Notes: a model not told the origin generated them from the letters alone. A stretch of 64,000 bases of DNA from Sipunculus nudus (GCA_026874595.1 CM049308.1:52711624-52775623); one strand, 5' to 3'. Counted from the stretch's first letter, positions 23,108-36,440 are shown. Numbers and translations: made by a program.

Positions 23108-25241
23108 TATGTAGTTTCCTCAATATGTAGTCATTCCGTTTACATGTGTTCGTTTTACACGTGTTTCTTTTACATTTGTTTTACATAATTTATTATTTCA
23201 AAAAGAGTCTTTATACATATTTTCTAATGGTACCTATTGTGTGCGAAAAAATTATTATTTACAAGAGTTTTTTGTAAACCTACCTGAACGTTTGTCAAAC
23301 TTGTACCTGCTGAACTAGAGAAGACCACATACTCTTACAAGATATAAAACATACTTCTGGACGTATAGGATTCTCCAAAACAATCCTAACTTTCAACAAA
23401 TATTACCTGAAACATATGCATGTGTATATAAAAAACTATTTATACATAATTTTAAATTTCACAAAAGAGTATCAGTGTCTATTTTAATAATTCTGTGAAA
23501 AAAAACTTTGCTGGTGTGAACAAACGATGCAGTCCCGGCGTAGACTCGCGGCATATGGAGTGACTTCATTTTCTTTGATTCAAAATACCTTGCGTCTGAT
23601 ATTTCTATATATGTTAAAAGGACTTATTTCCATACTTGGTATGTCCAAATATACATGAAATAAATTGCATTATCGTTCTTAACCCAATTGCTTAATCCTG
23701 TAGCCAAGAGGAAAATGTTTGAGTGATCAGTGGTTCAAAATATAAACATAGTGCGCACGCCACCTGGTGGCCATACCTCGCAACTCATACTTCAAGATAA
23801 TTTAAGCTTCAAAACGATGTTTCGTCCGTGATTCTTTTTTTTCATGTTTCTTCTCATTGTTGAGAATCTTTGCGCTCAAGCTGTTTTGTTATGGTGATAG
23901 ACACACGAGGACTGTGTTTACTCACGTACAGCACCATAAAAACTTTTCACAGGTGAATTGAAGATATTAGCCTGTGTGCCGGGATGGGTTTTGTATTTAG
24001 CCAAAATGAGCCAATGACGTGGGATTATACACATATAACTGCAAAATAATATTAACCTTAAATTGAAGCATTAGATCAATAAACAGTTATGGTTTAACCG
24101 TGATTATAGAAAAGAAAACATAATTTCAACCTATTAGAGGTTTAAACTAGAATTCAACATGAAAGGGCAATTAGCGTTTTAATTGGTTTTCGGATTTTAT
24201 TTTATTACTATAACCTAGTATTTGGTTTCAGCTCTGCAGGGATTACCGAAAAAGGCCTTATCTGACATTATATAATGATCATAAAATAAATTATTTATAC
24301 ACATGTAAATAAACCTTTATATATTTATATGCAGATATGGATGTATCGGTGTGTATGTGTGGTTATTACCGTGAATATAGCTAATTTGATACACTAATAC
24401 ATTTCGTTCCTCTCTACATTTTATTCAACATGTTTTTTATTTCAGATGATGTAAACATTATAAAGTTTTTAAATATTTCCAAGTAATGTACACACTTCAT
24501 CCTCCGCATCCTCATACATCATCTGATGCTGGTCACAGGAGAACCAGCCTCCGTGCTGAACTGCCATCTCCCACAGAGATAACGAAGGGTGTCTTAAAAT
24601 GCTGGTCAGTGATTGAAACTAATGTGAAATGACATCAATCAGGGTTTCAGCCGTTCCATTACCGCAGCCTGGAGGCTCGCCTAGCTCAGGGACCTACATT
24701 TTTAGATGCTCATTTTCAAGGACATTAAGCTACCAAGGCAGAAAGATACCCCTGGAGCTTCCCCGAGCTTCCACTTTGAGAGAGCGTGTTTGTAACGATA
24801 CAATGCGTGGCCAGCCTTGCCACAATATAGTCAGACTGTTCATTAATATACTTTTATATTATATTATATTATATCATATTTTATCAAAAGACAGTACTCA
24901 TAAGTGTAGAAAAAAAGAGAGTAGTCGGAGAGCGCACAAATGTGCTAAAGCCTGCTGTTTATACAGATCATGTGTACAATTAATAGACCTCTCTTTTCTG
25001 CCACGTAATAAACATCTATGGATATTTTGCACCAAAAAGTGACCCAAAGACCGGAGATAGAAGAGGTGAGGCACCAGAAAAAAAGAGGAATACAAAGAAA
25101 TTAAAAGATAGTGCTGCTTATACGTTTATGTCATCTTCATGCTACCAAGTCTGTCACATGACCATTCGCAATCACAGACCTTTATTCCGCGACCCTCTCT
25201 TGAATCTGTTCCATGAATAAAAAGAAAAGTATTAAAAGAGC

Positions 25242-26116
25242 TGTTACGGAACCTAATATCAACAGATCACGTATGCGTGATGAACATAAATTTTGTCAAG
25301 GGGATAAAAAAACAGATTCTGTAAAACTAGGCAGCAGTGAAATGTCTAGGGGAATGATTAAAGGAGTCAGTGGTTCTTTGTTAACAAATAACTATAATTT
25401 ATTCTTAAAACAATCCCAACATTACAATACACTACATTAATACAATTACACAGTATAACAGCGGTATAACAAAAAATCAATACAATCATACAATAAAATA
25501 AACAAAGTGCACAGTACCTGGATACCACCACTGTCACAACGATAGGTCCTTTTAAATGTATATGCCGGATGAAAAGTTCACACAAACTATCCCGGAGAAT
25601 AACAGTCCAATGTAAAGTTCTTGTAACAATCCAGAAAGTAACCTTGAGGCAGGCAGAACCAAATTATATAATGGTAGTAACAGAAGAATCTCTGAAATTA
25701 CTGGATAATCGGACAGGTCCCACACGCCCTTGTCCGCTGGAATATTCTCTCACCTCTCTCTCGGCTCTAAAACACAGCCCCCTATTTATAACTTTTCACC
25801 CCAAGCCGAGCATTTTCCACTTCTCGAACAGTCTAAAGAATCTAACACAACACACAGTAAACACGCGGTACAGGAATCATTTAGAAACACATTGCTATGG
25901 CTCAACATATTAGGGTTCACACGTGAGCTCGCCTCGGCTCGGCCAGGCGGGAAAGCCCAAAGCTATCAAGACAACGAGAGTTCAACCAGTACGGATTTAA
26001 ATGAGAATGCAATAGGCGGTCAGACACGGGCGCCACAACACGAGTTACGCCCGTGTCACACAACAAAAACGACATCTGTAAGACTTGTGCACACAATAAA
26101 AAAGGCACCTGTAACA
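25242..26116. mobile_element. LTR-like element (solo LTR candidate), copy 1
   Basis: 875 bp starting TGTTACGGAACC and ending CACCTGTAACA, flanked by GAGC and GAGT; the empty site in unit A reads GAGCGCAGACC, so the right flank is consistent with a CpG to TpG change. TG...CA ends, a TATTTATAA promoter-like box near 25790 and a short target duplication fit a solo LTR. The open frames 25569-25913 and 25730-26269 fall in it and are not taken as genes. Confidence 0.6.
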
Positions 26117-27261
26117 GAGTGCAGACCTCCGCTAAGGCAGCTCATTGACTCATATTGCATTGTCAGAGATACAGCATTTTTCCTAAAAAATATTCTTGGA
26201 CCCAGGTGGTTAATCAATTGTTTTTGTGGTATGCTGAGCTATCCTCGAGATTTCATCAAAATCCGTTAATAACTTTTGAGTGATGTTCCTTACAGACAAA
26301 CAGACCAACGTCGGCAAACCATAAGCGCCGCCAGGAGGGTATGCGTTCACTCCAATTCCATTTGTTTGTGTGATTGTTTGTCAGTGCGTATGTGATTTTC
26401 TAGCAACCATGAACAGAATTGCATGAAATTTGTAGGGTTCCTCGGGAACGGGGCTGTGAGAAATCGATCAGAATTTGGTATGGATCCGGCACATGATCAG
26501 GATCCAGGAATGCCATCAAGGAATAGTCAAAAATATACTGGGAATATAGGCCGAATAAGTGAATGCGGCGGCTTGGAATGCATATTTCTGTTCTGTATAA
26601 ATGTTTTGTTTATCAATACATACCAGAACTTCATTCAAGGAATTGCTTCAAGCGAAGTGTTTAACCTCTGCTCCACAATAAATCTCCATGTTTACAAATC
26701 TGATCTTCAGTATGGCAAGCCGTATATTTTATATCAAGGAACTTACCATCAGCTACAGATCTGCCGGTAGAAGTGGTATATAAGGACAGGGGGGATTGTG
26801 GCAGAGTAGAATGATAGTTTTGATTTCTCCATTTCTGAGTTCATTTGAAAAAACATATGTCTGAGCCTGGTTTACAAGTGATCTTTTCTGAAAACATAAT
26901 ACCTGATTTTTATAAAAGAATACCTAGCTGTAATATATTTGTAATATGAAATTGACGCCACTGGTTTATATACAAGATTCATGTTGCGTCTGCGTCCTGT
27001 TCTTACTGCTGCACGTAACCTTAAGATTTACGGAAGAACTATTGATAACCCACCTGCTGACAGAGCTGTGCACTAATTATAAAGCACTTAATCATGGAGT
27101 CTTATCTGTCTCGAGCCGAATGGATTGAAGGAATTAATGAATCCTTCCCGGCGTTGCCCCGAGTAAACAGATGCCTGCGCATCCATGGGGTTGGTTTCAG
27201 CAACGCTGCAGATATTACAAAATCAACGATGCTTTGACTTTGCTTTTTAAATCCTCTTTCA

Positions 27262-27602
27262 CCCTGGGCCTACGTAGAGTTGCGTAGTGCAGCGTACCGA
27301 CTACACCGAGCTTACGCAGCCCTTCGCTGTGCCTCCGCTGGGCTACGTGGCAATACGCCGAGGGACGAAAAGGAGTACGAGAGAGTGACGAAAAAAATTA
27401 AACTTGTTTTTTTTTCGTGTACTGTCGGCGTAGAGCACTGATGGCAGAAAGTTCGTAATTTTTACGCAAGTCTACTAAACACTACGCTACTGTACGCTAC
27501 TTTACGCCATGCCTTAGCAAGAGTACGCTACCCCACGCCAGTCCAACGAAATATGTCATTGTACGCCAGCCTATGCATTACCTAGGGAGGGACTACACCG
27601 AT
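27262..27602. mobile_element. TACG-rich foldback MITE, copy 2
   Basis: Same position in unit B as the element at 19230-19567 in unit A, so it was present before the array expanded. The central hairpin is partly decayed. Confidence 0.6.
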
Positions 27603-29599
27603 CTATGTGAATATTAAAAATTACTAAAGTTCGCCAGTGTCAAATATGGGCAATATTTTACAGCCTGGAGAGTTAATATTTTGCGTATTCTTTCACACTA
27701 TCAGATTAGTAATGATAATTACAAAAGTTTCCCAGAAAACCATCCAAGCACATAGTCTCAGTACCTCGCATACGCCTGTCAAACATTTTGTTATGACCCT
27801 GTGTTTTGATAAACACAGTGTTTACCAAAACAAGGCCATGTGACCGGAGGTCTGATTATGAGCCGCACCACGCGAAGTTTCAGCCAACGGGAACAGGTAT
27901 TACATTTTTTGACCAAGCGCCAGCGCATCCCATAATTGACACATGTTTGGCTCGGGCGATGCATGGCTTTATGTTGTCAACTGTGATCGCGCCTTGTCCA
28001 CTGTTTACAGGTGTTAGCAAATATACGAGGTTACAAATTTATCTTAAAGGAAAGAAGCTATTTTTCGTGTTCATACAACATGCTTTTTAGGTGATTGGGC
28101 CCCTTAGGGTATTTCTATTTTTTATTAAGTTGACTAAAATAAGGCAATTTCAAATAAGTGGAAAATAAAAAAGAAGAAAAAAATCAACACTGCGGTTGGA
28201 GGATCACCTTCTCTAGAATTCAGCCTCCACATTCTTTGACCTGAATCCATTCCCCTGAAAACATTCCAAAAGATCTTAAATTCCGTATTTTCCTGGAGCT
28301 ACAGTAGTATCTTTTGAAGTATGAAACGTGATAAATTTATCCTGACAGCGAAAAAACGCACGCCTTACAGGACCAGATGATAAGACAAATAACTGACTTC
28401 ACCATTATAATATTGTATCAAGTATTCCTTTGTAGATTACCTCTTATACATCCATTAGAGCAGGCGTCTGCTGCTGTTACACTTTCATCCCGGGAGCTGT
28501 AACCCCCGTGTTAGGAAATTTCACCCTTCCACAGCAGATTGTTTCTACTTAAAAGAAATATCTTCCCTGTAATAGAGACGGTTGGGGGCTACTTGTCTCA
28601 ACGATCAAACTTCAAAATAACAATTCATCAAGTATAACAAGGAAAAGGCCGTTCTACATAATTAAACAGACGCATGGTTGCCAGATGTAACTTTTTTTAC
28701 AAGTCCATATTACAAAAACTCATATATGAATGTTTAAAAATTTCTTTTACAATTTTGTCTAAACCATAATGTTTCATTGGCCTTCATTTATATCTACGCC
28801 ATTGGAATATTTAGACGCGAAAGTGCAGTGTGAGGAAAGGGTTTTGATTGGATGATTTAAGAGACATTTAGGATAAACTTGTCTTTTTTTAATTGACACA
28901 ATATAGACTTAAAACACTGCGATAAAAAAAATTGCTACAATTTGACCTAAACCTAAACCATTTGAAATTTTGCAGCGCAGTAAATCAGACAGACAACCAA
29001 GTGCTGACAAGAAAAGTACAACTTTGAGACACAAAGCACACCGGTATAGTATAATCCCAGTTAGATGATTTAGTATAATCAGAGTTCATCTTAGTATGGC
29101 TGTAGCCATGCCAAACCAGCCTTCCTTCCTATTACAATTACACCTGCCCAATGAAACAGTAAAAAACAAATTAAAACTTTACAAAATACCTTGACCACCG
29201 TACTCACTCGAACTAACAAGCAATTGTCAAATTTTACAAAATACAGAAAAGCCAGACTGTCATTTTACCAATTTAATATAATAATTTTCTTTGCAATGAT
29301 TAAAGAAGCCCAATAACCTAAACTAAAGGGAATCCCTTGGAGCTTTTGTAAAAATGGGCCAGAAAATGTTGATATCACCGCACACAGGCTGCTTGTTTTG
29401 TTTATATCAACGTGTTTATAATATGCAGGGGCCCATCAAAATAATCAAAGAAAATTCAACAAGAGCATCTGGCGGAAAGTCATATAAGCCAGCTAGAGCT
29501 TTACAAATTGCGTTTTGTAACAAGTGACCTTTTACCTCCGCATATATACAACCTACCACCTTAGGTTACATGTTTTTTCCCCGTTTGTTCTGGATGATT

Positions 29600-32282
29600 C
29601 AGGAAAATTTAAGCTTCCAACCGGTGTTTCGTCCGAAATTCTTTTTTTTTTCGTGTTTCTTTTCCTTGTTGAGATTGTTGTTTTCAAGATCGGACATCTG
29701 GTCACGCAGTATTGTTATGGTGAACAGACACACGCGGGCTATGTTTACTTGCATACAAAACCATAAAAACGTATAAACAGGTGAACTGGAGACATTATAA
29801 GCCCGTGTACCGGGATGGTTTTTATAGTCGGCCAAAAGCGTCAGATTATACACATATAACTGCAAGTAAATATTAACCTTTAATGGAAGCATTGGATTAA
29901 TAAACAGCCATGGTTTCACTATTATATAATAATAAAAAAAATAAATTATTTATATACATGTGAATAAACCTTTCCTGACAAATCTTCAATATTTTAATAT
30001 GATTTTACGAATACAAAACACGTATATTATATGTGTGTGCGTGTTTATGTGATACATAAATATAGATATATATGCAGATATGGAGATATGGATGTATCGG
30101 TTTGTATGTGTGGTTGTTATCATAAATATAGCCAATCTGACACATTAAAACATTTAATTAACTTTCTACATTTTTATTTAATATTTTTTTTCAGATGACG
30201 TAAAAAGTAAAAATATTCTAAATATTTCAAAGTAATGTACAAAATTCATCCTCCGCATTCTCATACATCATATGATGCTGATCACAGGAGAACCAGCCTC
30301 CCGTGCTGAACTGCCAGCTGCCACAGGGATAACGAAGGGTGTCATAAAATGCTGGTCAGTGATTGTGACTAATGTGAAATGACATCAATCCGCAACGGAC
30401 TTAACGGGGTTTCAGCCGTTCTCTTTCTGGAGCCTGGAGGCTCGCCTAGCTCAGGGACTTACATATTTAGATGTTCCTTTTCAATGACATTTAGCTACCA
30501 AGGCAGAAAGATACTCCTGGACTCTCCCCGAGCGTTCACATTGAGAGAGCGTATTTGTAACGATCCACTGCGTGGCCAGCCTTGCTACAGTATAGTCAAG
30601 AATATCACGTGCGCAGTCAGACTGTTCATAAATACACTTTTATATTTTATCAAAAGACAGTACTCATAAGTATAAGGAAAAAGTGTGTAGTCGGAGAGCG
30701 CATAACTTTGCCAAAGCCTGCTGTTTATGCAGATCATGTGTATTAATAGACCTCTCTTTTTTCTGCCACATAATAAACATCTATGGATATTTTGCACCAA
30801 AAACTGACCCAAAACCGGAGATAGGTGAAGTGAGGCACCAGAAAAAAAAGGAGAACAAAGAAATTTAAAGATAGTCCTGCTTATACGTTTATATCATCTT
30901 CATTCTACCAAGTCTGTGACATGAACACTCACAATCACAAACCTTTATTCCGCGACCCTCTCTGGCATCTGTTTCATGTATAACAAGAAATTAAAGCACT
31001 CAGAGAGCGTTGACTTCCCTAAGGCAGCTCATTTCCCTATATGGCATTGTCAGAGATGCAGCAAAAAAAAATTCTCAGACCCAGGTTAATCAATTGTTTC
31101 TTGTGGTATGCCTAGCTTTCCTGCAGATTTCCTCGAAATCCGTTATTAACTTTTTGAGTGATGTTCCCTAACAAACAAACAGACCAACGTCGGCAAAACA
31201 TAAGCTCCGCCTGGTAATGAAAAAGGCCGAACTCACAACCCTCCCCCAGGTGGGTATGCATCCTCTCCCATTCGTTTTATTTGTGTGATTGTTTGTGAGC
31301 GTATGTGTGCTTGTTGACATCATAACTCAAGTAATCATGAACAGAGTCCCATATAATATTTTGTGCTCATCGGGATTGGGACCATGATTAATTGATTAAA
31401 AGTTGGTGTGGATCTGCCACATGATCCGGATCCAGGAACGTCATTAAGGAATAGTAGTCTCTTATGCACGAATGAACCTGGGAATTTGGGCCGAATAAGT
31501 GAATGCAGAGGCTTAGAATCCATATTTATAGTCTATATATGTTTTTATATGTTTTGTATATCAATATATAAGATGACTACATTAAAGGAAATTGCCTCGA
31601 GCGAAGTTTTGAACCTCTGCTCCACAATAAATCTGCATGTTTACAAAATCTTATCTTCAATATGGCTAGCCGTATAATTGATATTTGATGGGGCGGGGTA
31701 CATATACCCCCCCCCCCACACACACAGACACTCTTTAGCTACATTTAATGAGCAATCTTATCATCATCCCTGATATTAAGATTATAAAATTTATATATCG
31801 CATATAATTTAAAATATATTAATATGAAATGAAAGTTTCGATATCTCTACTTCTGAGTTAATTATAAAATATTATATATCTAAGACTGGTTTACGAGTAA
31901 TCTTGTCTGAAAACATAATACCATATATTTATTAACCTATACTAAGTTATAATATATTTGAAATTTAAAATTGACGCCACTGGTTTATGACTATAGTATG
32001 TACAAAATTCATGTTGCGTCTGCGTTTCTTACAGTTGCTCGTTACCTTGACTTCTTACGGAAGAACCAACCTGCTGACAGAGCTGTGCACTATTTATAAA
32101 GCACTTAATCATGGAGTCTTATCTGCCTCGAGCCGAATGGCACCTGCTAACCAGCCGGACTGAATGAATTAATGAATCCTTGCTGGCGTAGCTCCGAGCC
32201 TGCGGTGTTTGCATCTGTGGGATTGGTTTCAGCAACGCTGCCCATCTTACAAAATCAACGATGTTTTACATTGCTTTTAAGA
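29600..32282 (+). repeat. Tandem-array unit C (partial)
   Basis: Colinear with 16308-19220 of unit A and about 23800-27245 of unit B. Both ends are internal to the unit. Its right end stops just before the place where the foldback MITE begins in A and B. Confidence 0.8.
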
Positions 32283-32394
32283 GTAATATAATCACACTAC
32301 GCAGAATCGGACTCACGAGAGTACAACTCTGTTATGTGGGATTTATAATCCGACCCAACAATGCACCGCGGCTGCTACGTACACAGATGGCGTA

Positions 32395-32670
32395 GGTATA
32401 AATGTAGTGAAGAGTGTAAAGTAGTCCGTTCAAGTATGTTGGATAAGAAGCTTCAAGGCAAATTACATAATCCTACGTGTTGCTGTGGTAAGGAATATGT
32501 AATTTTTGCAAGCATTTGCATGTGAATTTATACAGAAGGTTTTTCCTTGGAATGTAAAAAAAATGATTTTAACGTTTGACAGTTGAGTTAAGTAGTCCCG
32601 GCTTTCCCACGGTGACAAACAGGAAGAGATTCCTTTCGAGTAGAAATGACCTCTGGCGCAAGGGTGTAAT
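32395..32670 (+). repeat. Dispersed repeat R, copy 1
   Basis: Shares an ordered series of blocks with 42680-42960 and 59985-60205: GTTCAAG, CTTCAAGGCAAATTACATAA, GTTTGACAGTTGAG, AGTAGTCCCGG and GAGTAGAAATGACCTCTGGC. Probably an old MITE. Ends were not defined. Confidence 0.6.
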
Positions 32671-32809
32671 ATAATGAGATGACCACAGTAGCTGGACACA
32701 TCTATTCAAGTAAAGCTATTGTATCATTTATGATTCATGAAAAAAAAGGTTTCAAAGAAGACTTTGATCAAAGTATTAGAGCACTTTGGTCAATATTTTA
32801 ATGATATAG

Positions 32810-33025
32810 TTTGCCTGGTTCGGGAGACTTTAGTTGGGCTGTGCATTCATCCCGCCTGTTTTGCCGGTGGTATAATCGTCGATATTTGGTGTAACGTCTT
32901 CGGTTTCTGGTGCAGTACTATCTATATTATAATTGAAAGTGTGGCACTCGACTTATATCAATCAACTCTGTACCTACGCTTCGGATATACCAATTTTGAT
33001 CTCGAACTGTCGGGAACAATGCCAA
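32810..33025 (+). CDS. Gene E: orphan CUB-like exon candidate
   Basis: Acceptor-like GATATAG and donor GTATGT bound 71 whole codons, phase 1 to phase 1, the same phase pattern as gene C exon 4. It encodes IIVDIWCNVFGFWCSTIYII and then LYLRFGYTNFDLELSGT. These match in style and spacing the FISVDLVKWWC and VRFGYDFELHIRA strands of gene B. No partner exons were found on either side, and LINE sequence begins just downstream, so it may be a pseudogene fragment or a chance frame. Confidence 0.35.
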
Positions 33026-33214
33026 GTATGTCCTAAGCGGTGACAATTTCCATATATTCTTATAATTCTTAAGGGAAGGGGATATTACACCACCATCTGT
33101 CATATAATCAGTAAACTAAGCAAGGACGGGTGTTTGTAATATCAAGAGAATCATAAGCTCACAGAATACAGGATCGACCAGCTATGTAGTCGTAATTTCA
33201 TGGATATCTCCAAT

Positions 33215-35460
33215 ATAGTTATAGTTTATTAAATGCATAGAGCGCCACAATAAAACATGAAAAACATGTGTAATCTCAGTTGTGCTGTACAGACTAAAAT
33301 TCAAATAATACATTCATTATAAGATCAACTTACAAGATCCTACAACAAATAATATTAAAATAAAATAGAATATAATAAGATCATGACCTGATTAAAAGAA
33401 TGACTAAAGAGACTAGAACTAAATTGCAAATAAAATTATAGCGTTAACCGTTCGTGTGATCGGTGTATATTATACATATGATAGGCAATTCTGAATAAAT
33501 GTGTTTTTTATAAGACTTTAAATGTATTAATACTGTCTTGGTATTTGATGTCGTCCGTAAGTGTATTCCAAACGGCTGGTGCAGCACTGGTGAAGCCCTA
33601 GACCCCAATGTTTTTGTCCTTATCTTTGGAACCACAAGCAGATTACGTTGACCTGACCTCACAGCACGGCTGGGATTATGCTTCTCAATTAAATAGACAA
33701 ATACTCAGGTGCCTGACCATGCATGCAGGCACTTGAATACCAAAAGAGCTATTTTATATTCATTTCGCGAGGAAACCGGAAGCCAGTGAAGATCCTTCAT
33801 CAGCGGAGATACATGATCAAATCTCTGGGCTCCACACACCACTCTGGCTGCACAGTTCTGTAACTTTTGCAATTTATTAATCAAATACTTTGGGCAGTCA
33901 ATCAATAGAGAATTACAATAGTTCATATTTGAGCTTACAAAAGAGTGAATAAGTGCTTCAACTGTTGATTTTGTCCAGATACTTCTTTATCTGTCTAATT
34001 TTAGTCAACTGATAGTAACCTATGTTACGGAACCTAAAAACAACTGATCACGTAGTCGTGACGAGCATAAAATTTGTTATGGGATAAAAAAATTAGATTC
34101 TGTGACACTAGGCAGCGTGAAATGTCTAAGGGAATGAATAAAGAAGTCACTGTTTTTTTGTTAACAAATAATTATAATTTATTTCTAAAACAATCCTAAC
34201 ATTACACCTCACTAAATCAACAGAGTTACACAGAAAAACAACAAAAATGTACAGAACAAGAGTGTCCGGATCCTAGGTTTTTTTTCTGGATACCACCACT
34301 GTCACAGCTCGACAGGTCCTTTAAAACCTATAATCCAGATGAACAGTTCACGTAAATCTTCTCAGAGAATAATAGTCCATTGTAATCACGAAATCAATCT
34401 TTTGTAATCCAAACGTTTGTCTGGTAAAAGTCCCAAAGGCAAACTGAAGGCTTAATAAAATCCGTTATAAATTTCAAAGAATATCTATGAATTCTGCAAT
34501 TATCGGAAAGGTCCACAAACTGACTAACACTTTTCCGTGTCCGCCGGAAATTTTCTCTCTCTCCTTTCTCGGCTCTAAACACAGCCTCTATTTATAACTT
34601 TTTATCCGAAAAATCTAGAAATGGAAAACTCCATAGAACAATACACACGTTACAGGAACACACTTGAAACATCTTGAAAAAAGAACGCTGTGTTTCTACA
34701 CATCAGACCCCTACCGCGGGCCGGCGGGGCTCGCACGTCCCCCAGGGCAACGGACTTTGCTTGCCTAATAGACACATGCAACACCCCTGCGCACAACAAC
34801 AACCAGGGCCTGCCTTACACGAATCAGAATGTCAACAGACAGATGTAACACTATTTTGGACACATGGTTTACATGATCCAACATTAACATGTTTGAATCA
34901 AAGATTACGCCCAGATTCCTTATTTTATTACCTTGCCTTATCACTGCATTCCCTACTTTTATTTCATTGACGTTTACTTTTGCCAGTTGTTGTTTTGTTC
35001 CAACTAACAAAAATTTAGTTTTGGTGTCGTTAATTTTTAGTCGATGGGTGAGCATCCATGCTCTTACATCTGAAAAACATTTCCCAAGGTTTCTAATGGC
35101 ATCCATTTCCGTTCTTTTACATCCTGGTTGGTACGCTAAGTTAAGTTGGTGATCATCAGCATATCCCGCTATGAGTGGCGAGTGTTTTTCCATAATGACA
35201 TAGAGGGAGCTAAGATAGCTTAGAAATATCACAGGCCCGGCGCAGCTTCCCTGCGGAACACCATATTCCAAATTATGTATATCAGAGATAGAGTTGTTTA
35301 CTGTCACTCGCTGATCCCGATTACTCATGTATGACTGGAACCAACTCAATACAGATCCCCTAATGTTATATTGGTTCTGAAAAATCTCTGCTAGGATATC
35401 CAAACTGACCGTATCAAAAGCTGCACTAATCCAGGAGTAACCTAATTTCACTTCTCTTTG
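33215..35460 (-). mobile_element. CR1/L2-like non-LTR retrotransposon, 5'-truncated, interrupted
   Basis: The minus strand from 35451 encodes reverse-transcriptase motif A (AAFDTV), the GVPQGSCAGP motif, the catalytic YADD box and the downstream DTKTKFLLVGTKQQL block. After an inserted element (34850-34023) the frame resumes with MNYCNSLLIDCPKYL and LHWLPVSSRNEYKIALLVF (33926-33705) and then RNLLVVPKIRTK (33662-33444). The N-terminal part, including any endonuclease, is missing, and frameshifts and stops separate the pieces, so it is dead. The minus-strand 3' region contains an AATAAA hexamer near 33225. Confidence 0.85.
34023..34850. mobile_element. LTR-like element (solo LTR candidate), copy 2
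   Basis: 828 bp, related end to end to 25242-26116: starts TGTTACGGAACC, ends ATGTAACA, flanked by CTA on both sides. It splits the LINE coding region, and removing it rejoins the reverse-transcriptase alignment. A CTATTTATAAC box lies near 34588. Confidence 0.7.
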
Positions 35461-36193
35461 TCCTTGACATTTTCACGCTTCATTAACATGCTTCACAGGC
35501 GAACAACAGAACAAACGCGACCCCTTATACTATTGAATGGCCCCGGCCTCAACCTGGACAAAGGACAAAAATTCCTCCATGTCTGAATGGTGTATAATCA
35601 TTTGGACTAAAAATGTAATGTGGCGGTCCAAATGACCATTGAACGTATATGGAATGTTCCTCAGGTTTAGCCTTACCATCAACAGTAAATCCTTAAAATA
35701 CGTTTAAACTTTATTTGTGTATTTTTGCTTATAGACAACCAAACCAAGGGAAAATACTTAATAAATTCACCACCTTGTACTTTCCAGGCCGTGGTCAACT
35801 GAATTCCTACTTGGCGGATATATTATCATAGTAAAAAAGGAATGGGGTGGATACCTTGGCAAATGTTAACAGGAGGCAGGAGACCTATAGCAGAGGTTAT
35901 ACATAACTCTCACATGTAGACGTATGGGGAGGAAAACGACACACAAAAGTAACCGCATCTTACTCTATTTCTCATATGTTGTAAGTCGAAAGACAGGGGA
36001 CGCGTGCCCTTAAATCCACCCAGACTATATCCATTAAAACTATAATTAGAACAATTTTTTAATCATATCCTCATGCAAGAGTACTCATAAGGGTATACTG
36101 ATATGCAGAGAAACCTGAAGGAATATAAAATGGGGCAATGTATCCTTCATTAATTTTACCTGAGTGAATGAGGTCATTTCTCACCCTGTGACA
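35461..36193 (+). mobile_element. Possible LTR of a retrotransposon (left end undefined)
   Basis: The segment ends CCTGTGACA two bases before a primer-binding site, as a 5' LTR would. A GAATATAAAA box lies at 36121. The left boundary and a second LTR were not identified. Confidence 0.3.
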
Positions 36194-36195
36194 TT

Positions 36196-36213
36196 TGGCG
36201 CCCAAAGTGGGGC
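36196..36213 (+). promoter_or_regulatory. Retrotransposon primer-binding site, tRNA-Lys type
   Basis: TGGCGCCCAAAGTGGGGC differs by one base from the known complement of the 3' end of a tRNA-Lys, and lies two bases after a CA dinucleotide. No gag or pol follows. Confidence 0.6.
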
Positions 36214-36374
36214 CTGGGAGTTGTGGATCGTGTCATTACCTCCACCTAGTTCACTGATGTGACTCCCGGGATGGTAACCCTGCGTTTTGGGGACAGAACG
36301 TCCTCGGAGAGGGGGGTGAGTGTCTCGGTGCACATATAAGGGTTCCAACTTCCTTGCCAAAGAAGCTTGCTTTT

Positions 36375-36440
36375 CTGGCGAAGCGGTTAGAATGCCGGAC
36401 TTCTCTGCATGCCGTGCGGGTTTGATTCCACGATCGGCCT
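36375..36440 (+). repeat. tRNA-like sequence (SINE head or tRNA pseudogene)
   Basis: TGGCGAAGCGG matches the A-box consensus and GGTTTGATTCC the B box, spaced about 40 bp apart. The anticodon arm does not pair, so it is not called as a functional tRNA. Confidence 0.5.

Larger units (their letters stand above)
22930..29590 (+). repeat. Tandem-array unit B
   Basis: Colinear with unit A along its whole length except for private insertions. It begins with the pogo-like MITE and ends CACCTTAGGTTACATGTT. It is interrupted by the LTR-like element at 25242-26116. Confidence 0.85.

Noticed and set aside
25569-26269. 179- and 114-codon overlapping frames
   Set aside because: Both lie in the LTR-like element and overlap each other; no retroelement domain is present.
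34674-35152. Plus-strand frames antisense to the LINE
   Set aside because: They are shadows of the reverse-transcriptase coding strand, which has the GVPQGS and YADD motifs on the minus strand.
36375-36440. Functional tRNA gene
   Set aside because: A and B boxes are present but the anticodon and T arms do not fold properly, so it is reported as tRNA-like only.
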